From Bacillota bacterium (GTDB lineage: Bacteria; Bacillota; DSM-12270; Thermacetogeniales; Thermacetogeniaceae): a DNA stretch of 64,000 bases. Every line of letters starts with the position of its first letter. Position 1 is the stretch's first letter. This document shows, in pieces, positions 60,692-64,000 of this stretch. The position numbers and the translations under genes were made by a program. Where the stretch lies: assembly GCA_013177945.1 (NCBI GenBank), contig JABLXW010000015.1, positions 144,491 through 208,490 of the forward strand. The letters are read 5' to 3'. The notes under the pieces were generated by a model, which saw only the letters and a program-made list of their open reading frames with translations, was not told the DNA's origin and did not search any database.

Positions 60692-61657
60692 ATGGAGACA
60701 AAACAGGAATACTGGGGATCTCTTGCTGCAGGATATTTTTTCCTGGCTGCGCTGGGAGCCATGATGTTTGTTATCGCAGCTGTTCTCGACCTGGCCGGGG
60801 TTGCTCTGGCCGGCCAAATAAACGGCTGGGTGAGCCTTGTTGCGCTAATTGTAACGGGGATTGGTGCTTTGTTATTGACTGTAGAGCTTGGTGATAAGAC
60901 GAAGTTCTACCTGGTGATGACTAAGCCTTCGTCTATCATGAGTTTGGGCGCAATGATGATGAGTGCGTTCATGGTCATTGCTCTTGTGTATACAACTACT
61001 TTCTTTAGTTTTGTTCCCTGGTATCCGGCTTACGGGTTGCGGGAAGTCCTGGCGGTGCTGGGGATCATTGCAGCGGTAGGGCTGGTGGCCTACCCCGGAC
61101 TGGAGCTAGGGGAGGCCAGAGGACGGGCGTTCTGGAACGGAAGTGGCCTGGTGCCGTTGTTTCTGGTAAATGGCGCCTCAAGCGGCATTGCCGGCGTGAT
61201 TCTCATGTCGGTTATACTCGGGGAGGCGCAAAGTCCGGCCATCCTGAAACTTAACGGCGGCATCTGGTTCGGCTTTATAGTCGCTCAGGTGATCTTGTTG
61301 ACGGGATACCTGTTGGGTATCAAAAACACGGGTGTCGAAGAAGCAAGAAGGGCGGTCGCCGGCATTTTACAGGGTGACTTGAGGGTGAAATTCTGGTGGG
61401 GTGTCGTTGTGGCAGGGGCATTGATGCCGTTGATCATGTATCTCTTCGGCAACAGCCCGGCCCTGTTAGCGGCCAAAGCCATCCTGGTCCTCATCGGTTG
61501 CGCCTGTTTCAGGTGCGTGTTCTTACAGGCTGCGGTAAGAAGGAGCCTCCCGGGTGAAGAAAGCGAGTGGATGAGCGCGCAGGAAGAAGCCAAACTGGGG
61601 CTTCAACTTGAAAAGCGATGGAAGGAAAAGGAAGCATGGCTTTATGGGGGAAAATAG
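60692..61657 (+). CDS. NrfD/DmsC-like membrane anchor
   Basis: The 321-residue protein has about eight hydrophobic helices and begins METKQEYWGSLAAGYFFLAALGAMMF. It should connect to menaquinone. GAGAGGTGACAGTT precedes ATG 60692; the longer frame overlapping the Fe-S gene is rejected. Confidence 0.85.
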   Translation: METKQEYWGSLAAGYFFLAALGAMMFVIAAVLDLAGVALAGQINGWVSLVALIVTGIGALLLTVELGDKTKFYLVMTKPSSIMSLGAMMMSAFMVIALVYTTTFFSFVPWYPAYGLREVLAVLGIIAAVGLVAYPGLELGEARGRAFWNGSGLVPLFLVNGASSGIAGVILMSVILGEAQSPAILKLNGGIWFGFIVAQVILLTGYLLGIKNTGVEEARRAVAGILQGDLRVKFWWGVVVAGALMPLIMYLFGNSPALLAAKAILVLIGCACFRCVFLQAAVRRSLPGEESEWMSAQEEAKLGLQLEKRWKEKEAWLYGGK

Positions 61658-61669
61658 GGGGGCGAATTT

Positions 61670-62131
61670 TTGGAGTACATTATTTCATTCGCCAGAAAAG
61701 CAGATGAAGAGGGTGTTCGGAGGCTCCTGTCCGAACACAAAATGGGAATGCTCGGAGAGGTCGAGGATTATGTGGTTTTAAAGTCGGCAGGGGAGGTCTG
61801 TGCGGTAGGAAGATTGGTACAAACGGGAAAGGACTACTTTCACCTTGAAGTTTTTGGAGTAAAAAATGGACTGCGCCGGAAGGGGGTAGGCGGTTTGTTG
61901 CTGTCCAAGATTATCAGCAGTCCCGGGGAGTATTGCCGCTGTGCAAGCATTGTGCCGGGAGCTTATAAAGTTACCACGGTGGCGAGAGGAGAGGCTGCAA
62001 GTTTTTACATAAAGCACGGGTTCAGACCCTGCAGCTTCTCAAACCTTGCTTCTCCGTATGATGTACAGTGCGATGACTGCCCGGACCGCGGAACCTGCAG
62101 GCCGCTGCCGATGATGTTCGAGGGGTGTTAG
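61670..62131 (+). CDS. GNAT-family acetyltransferase
   Basis: The 153-residue protein has the acetyl-CoA motif LRRKGVGGLLLSKI and the late EAASFYIKHGFRPCSF motif. The cysteine-rich end (CDDCPDRGTC) is unusual for GNATs and may bind metal. TTG 61670 follows GGGGGG. The substrate is unknown. Confidence 0.75.
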   Translation: MEYIISFARKADEEGVRRLLSEHKMGMLGEVEDYVVLKSAGEVCAVGRLVQTGKDYFHLEVFGVKNGLRRKGVGGLLLSKIISSPGEYCRCASIVPGAYKVTTVARGEAASFYIKHGFRPCSFSNLASPYDVQCDDCPDRGTCRPLPMMFEGC

Positions 62132-62137
62132 ACAAAA

Positions 62138-62968
62138 GTGTCGGTCAGGCTACAGTTTAGAATACTAGGCTCGGGAGCGGGCACAGGTGTACCCTCCTTT
62201 TTCTGCAGCTGCCCAGGGTGCCTGGAAGCAAGAAGTAAAAAAGAGTATGCACGCACCCGCAGCTGTGCCGTGGTGGAGACTGGTGCGGGGACGGTATTGG
62301 TGGATGCCTCACCCGATCTCAGGAGTCAGCTTGTGAGGGAAATGATAACCAGTGTCGACTGTGTTTTTCTTACCCACTGGCATTACGATCACTATTCCGG
62401 CCTTGGCGAGCTCGAGTATTATGTAAAGCTCGAGCGGAAAGAAAAGCTTCCCCTCTACCTGCCACCGAGTGCTGTGATGCAGTTTGAAACCGTTTTTCCC
62501 AACCTGGCAGATGTGTTTCATTCAGCTCCCTGGCAGTTTTTCCAGCGTTATGGATTCGGCGGGATATATATAACCCCTCTGCCGGCCAACCATAGCGTGG
62601 AAACGGCAGGATTTCTGATCGAATCAAGCAGCAGCAAAATCGCCTACTTCCCCGATACTGCCGGTCTGCCGGAAGCAACGGCCAGAAAAGTTCGCGGTGT
62701 CGACTTTCTTGTGTGCGATGCCACATTTTACGGCGAAAACTGGTTTCCGGAGGCCCACATGTCGGTAAAAGAGGCGATCCAGCTTGGAAGACAGGTGGAA
62801 GCAAAAAGAACCGTGCTCACACACCTTTCCATACATTACAGCCGGCCGGTAACCAGCGAAGAGCTTGAGAAAGAAGCGGCCAGGCATCAGGGTGTTGTAG
62901 TAGCTCGCGATGGAATGAGCCTGAATCTGAGAGAATGCCTTCTTTTACACACCGGCCTGCTCTCTTGA
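62138..62968 (+). CDS. Metallo-beta-lactamase-fold hydrolase (PhnP/PqqB-like)
   Basis: The 276-residue protein has the metal motif HWHYDH, an early CSCPGC-containing zinc site (FFCSCPGCLEARSKKEYARTRS) and DATFYGE...HMS, close to PhnP. PhnP opens a ribose cyclic phosphate; other relatives act on varied phosphodiesters. GTG 62138 follows GAGGGG. It is part of the oxidoreductase operon. Confidence 0.82.
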   Translation: MSVRLQFRILGSGAGTGVPSFFCSCPGCLEARSKKEYARTRSCAVVETGAGTVLVDASPDLRSQLVREMITSVDCVFLTHWHYDHYSGLGELEYYVKLERKEKLPLYLPPSAVMQFETVFPNLADVFHSAPWQFFQRYGFGGIYITPLPANHSVETAGFLIESSSSKIAYFPDTAGLPEATARKVRGVDFLVCDATFYGENWFPEAHMSVKEAIQLGRQVEAKRTVLTHLSIHYSRPVTSEELEKEAARHQGVVVARDGMSLNLRECLLLHTGLLS

Positions 62969-62985
62969 GGATTTGGAGGTGTTGC

Positions 62986-63555
62986 ATTATAAAAAAATCA
63001 CTTGGTGCGCGGGCGCTCGCTTATCCCACTCCTGTATGGGTTATTGGGACGTACGATAGTAAAGGCAGGGCGAACATGGCAACGGCAGCCTGGGTGGGCA
63101 TATGTGCTTCTAATCCGCCTGCTGTTTTCGTTTCCTTCAGGAGAGATAGATATACCTGTGCCAACATAATGGAAAAGAAAGCTTTTACCGTTAATATCCC
63201 CTCAGAAAATTACATAGAGGAAACAGATTATTTTGGGATTAAAACCGGGAGAAAACATGATAAGTTGGCAGGAGTAGGGCTTATACCTGTAAAGAGTGAT
63301 ATGGTGGATGCCCCTTATATAAAGGAATTTCCCTGCGTTATCGAATGTAGGCTGCTTAATTACGTTGAAATTGGATCGCACACTGCATTTATCGGTGAGA
63401 TTCTGGATGTAAAAATAGAGGAGGCAATGCTTGGAAACGGTGATATTCCGGATATAGAGAGATTAAAACCGCTGCTCTTAATGCCGTGTAGCACTTCTTA
63501 TTACGGTATTGGGAAATATCTTGGAAAAGTCTACTCAATCGGAGAAAGTATCTAG
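62986..63555 (+). CDS. Flavin reductase-like protein (flavoredoxin), non-canonical start
   Basis: The roughly 189-residue protein has the FMN-binding split-barrel pattern: LAYPTPVWVIGTYDSKGRAN, AAWVGICASNPPAVFVSFR, AFTVNIPSENYIEETDYFG. Homologs begin near KKSLGAR. GGAGGT at 62975-62980 is 5 nt from an in-frame ATT (62986) and 8 nt from ATA (62989); there is no ATG, GTG or TTG in frame near it. The upstream in-frame ATG at 62935 lies inside the previous gene without a ribosome site. It probably moves electrons through FMN. Confidence 0.78.
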   Translation: MIKKSLGARALAYPTPVWVIGTYDSKGRANMATAAWVGICASNPPAVFVSFRRDRYTCANIMEKKAFTVNIPSENYIEETDYFGIKTGRKHDKLAGVGLIPVKSDMVDAPYIKEFPCVIECRLLNYVEIGSHTAFIGEILDVKIEEAMLGNGDIPDIERLKPLLLMPCSTSYYGIGKYLGKVYSIGESI

Positions 63556-63938
63556 CAGCTTTTTCGTGTACGACTGAAAGGGACAGAACCTTTTGGCCCG
63601 GTTTTTGCAGTTTTTCGGTAAATTCTTAACCTGAAAAAAGTTTTTTCTTTTTTGGAACTGAAATTCCCAATGTGAAAAGAACGGGTGTTTTTGCCGGGAT
63701 CCAGGATCTACGCCTGGAAGACTTTTTGACACAGCCGTTGGCGAGAAGCTCTTGGCATGAGTATTGCAAGAAGCCTATCCCTGGCAGCTTTTGTATATGT
63801 GTAGTTTGGGTCAGGCAGCAGGAAGAGGTGCAACGGCGCTACCTTATTCATGCTGAGCAAGGCTTCCTTGCAGCGGAGAGGTAAATTGGGTGTCAAGCTA
63901 AAGAGGAATATAAACTGTATGGTAGAGAGGTGAACACA
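63556..63938. other. Leader region of the second copy of the cytoplasmic oxidoreductase
   Basis: No gene seen in 383 bases. It holds the sigma-54 promoter at 63753 and, from 63875, the exact repeat of the 29.9-kb gene start. Confidence 0.6.
63753..63768 (+). promoter_or_regulatory. Sigma-54 promoter of the copy 2 cytoplasmic oxidoreductase
   Basis: TGGCATGAGTATTGCA shares 15 of 16 bases with the promoter of copy 1, but it lies 171 bases from the ATG instead of 312. Confidence 0.87.
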
Positions 63939-64000
63939 ATGGGCAAGACGGAGAAAAAGTGGACTTACGAAGAAAACGGGTATACCGTGGTGAGGAGCTG
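63875..64000 (+). repeat. 126-bp duplicated gene start (right copy, cut by window end)
   Basis: Identical to the reverse complement of 29821-29946, continuing to the last base of the window. Confidence 0.95.
63939..64000 (+). CDS. Molybdopterin oxidoreductase, copy 2 (5' end only)
   Basis: ATG 63939 follows GAGAGG by 8 nt. The first 20 residues (MGKTEKKWTYEENGYTVVRS) equal those of the gene at 27648-29882. The rest lies beyond the window, so whether the copy is complete is unknown. Confidence 0.85.
   Translation, partial: MGKTEKKWTYEENGYTVVRS

Overview
The window looks like chromosome from a strictly anaerobic, low-oxygen-adapted Firmicute of the Clostridia type (Peptococcia, Moorella or Thermoanaerobacterales-like). 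The evidence is a ctsR-mcsA-mcsB-clpC operon with an exact CtsR operator, Gram-positive style Shine-Dalgarno sites, tandem Spo0A-like boxes, a CO dehydrogenase with its ferredoxin, and a very high density of tungsten/molybdenum-pterin enzymes. No tRNA, rRNA or CRISPR array was seen. The genus cannot be fixed from sequence reading alone.

Layout. 1-5.9 kb: the tail of a rhodanese-domain protein, then a leftward tungsten-type aldehyde:ferredoxin oxidoreductase operon (MoeB-like activator, ferredoxin, AOR, MoaD, and a HoxU/NuoG-like Fe-S subunit), and a histidine phosphatase. 6-10.7 kb: the heat-shock operon. 11-15.7 kb: a CO dehydrogenase unit (cooS, cooF, FAD/NAD oxidoreductase) facing an Rrf2 regulator; matching inverted repeats lie in front of cooS and rrf2. 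16.3-21.2 kb: a TAT-exported molybdopterin oxidoreductase with Fe-S subunit, NrfD-type membrane anchor and TorD chaperone. 21.2-30 kb: a gene-poor stretch with an aldehyde dehydrogenase, a decayed NuoF-like gene, a sigma-54 activator, and a second, cytoplasmic molybdopterin oxidoreductase with its Fe-S partner.

30.5-48.3 kb is a molybdenum-cofactor island: DUF364 protein, ModABC, MobA, MobB, two MoeA-type proteins, a truncated ModA, a YnjBCD-like ABC transporter with a kinase-like protein and a nucleoside hydrolase, then MoaA, MoaC, a MOSC protein and MogA. Four structured leaders resembling the Moco riboswitch lie in front of these genes: two are identical copies, one is a different subtype, one is in-operon. 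A truncated relic sits at 21.3 kb, and a diverged Moco-like stretch precedes moaA. At least seven good sigma-54 -24/-12 promoters occur between 30 and 64 kb, several directly upstream of these leaders, and the enhancer-binding activator at 23.9-26.1 kb is the obvious candidate regulator.

48.5-64 kb: a chemoreceptor, a frameshifted BioB-like radical SAM gene, and two acetylene-hydratase-like molybdopterin oxidoreductases that share an uninterrupted 1221-bp tract with no differences noticed. The second belongs to a long rightward operon behind a sigma-54-like promoter: MobA-fold transferase, HdrD-like protein, DUF169-ferredoxin fusion, oxidoreductase, Fe-S protein, NrfD, GNAT, PhnP-like hydrolase, flavoredoxin. 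The window ends in the first 62 bp of a second copy of the 27.6-29.9 kb oxidoreductase, again behind its own sigma-54 promoter. The overall picture, which is inference, is a cell that duplicates W/Mo-pterin redox enzymes and runs both them and their cofactor supply under sigma-54 plus cofactor-sensing RNA.
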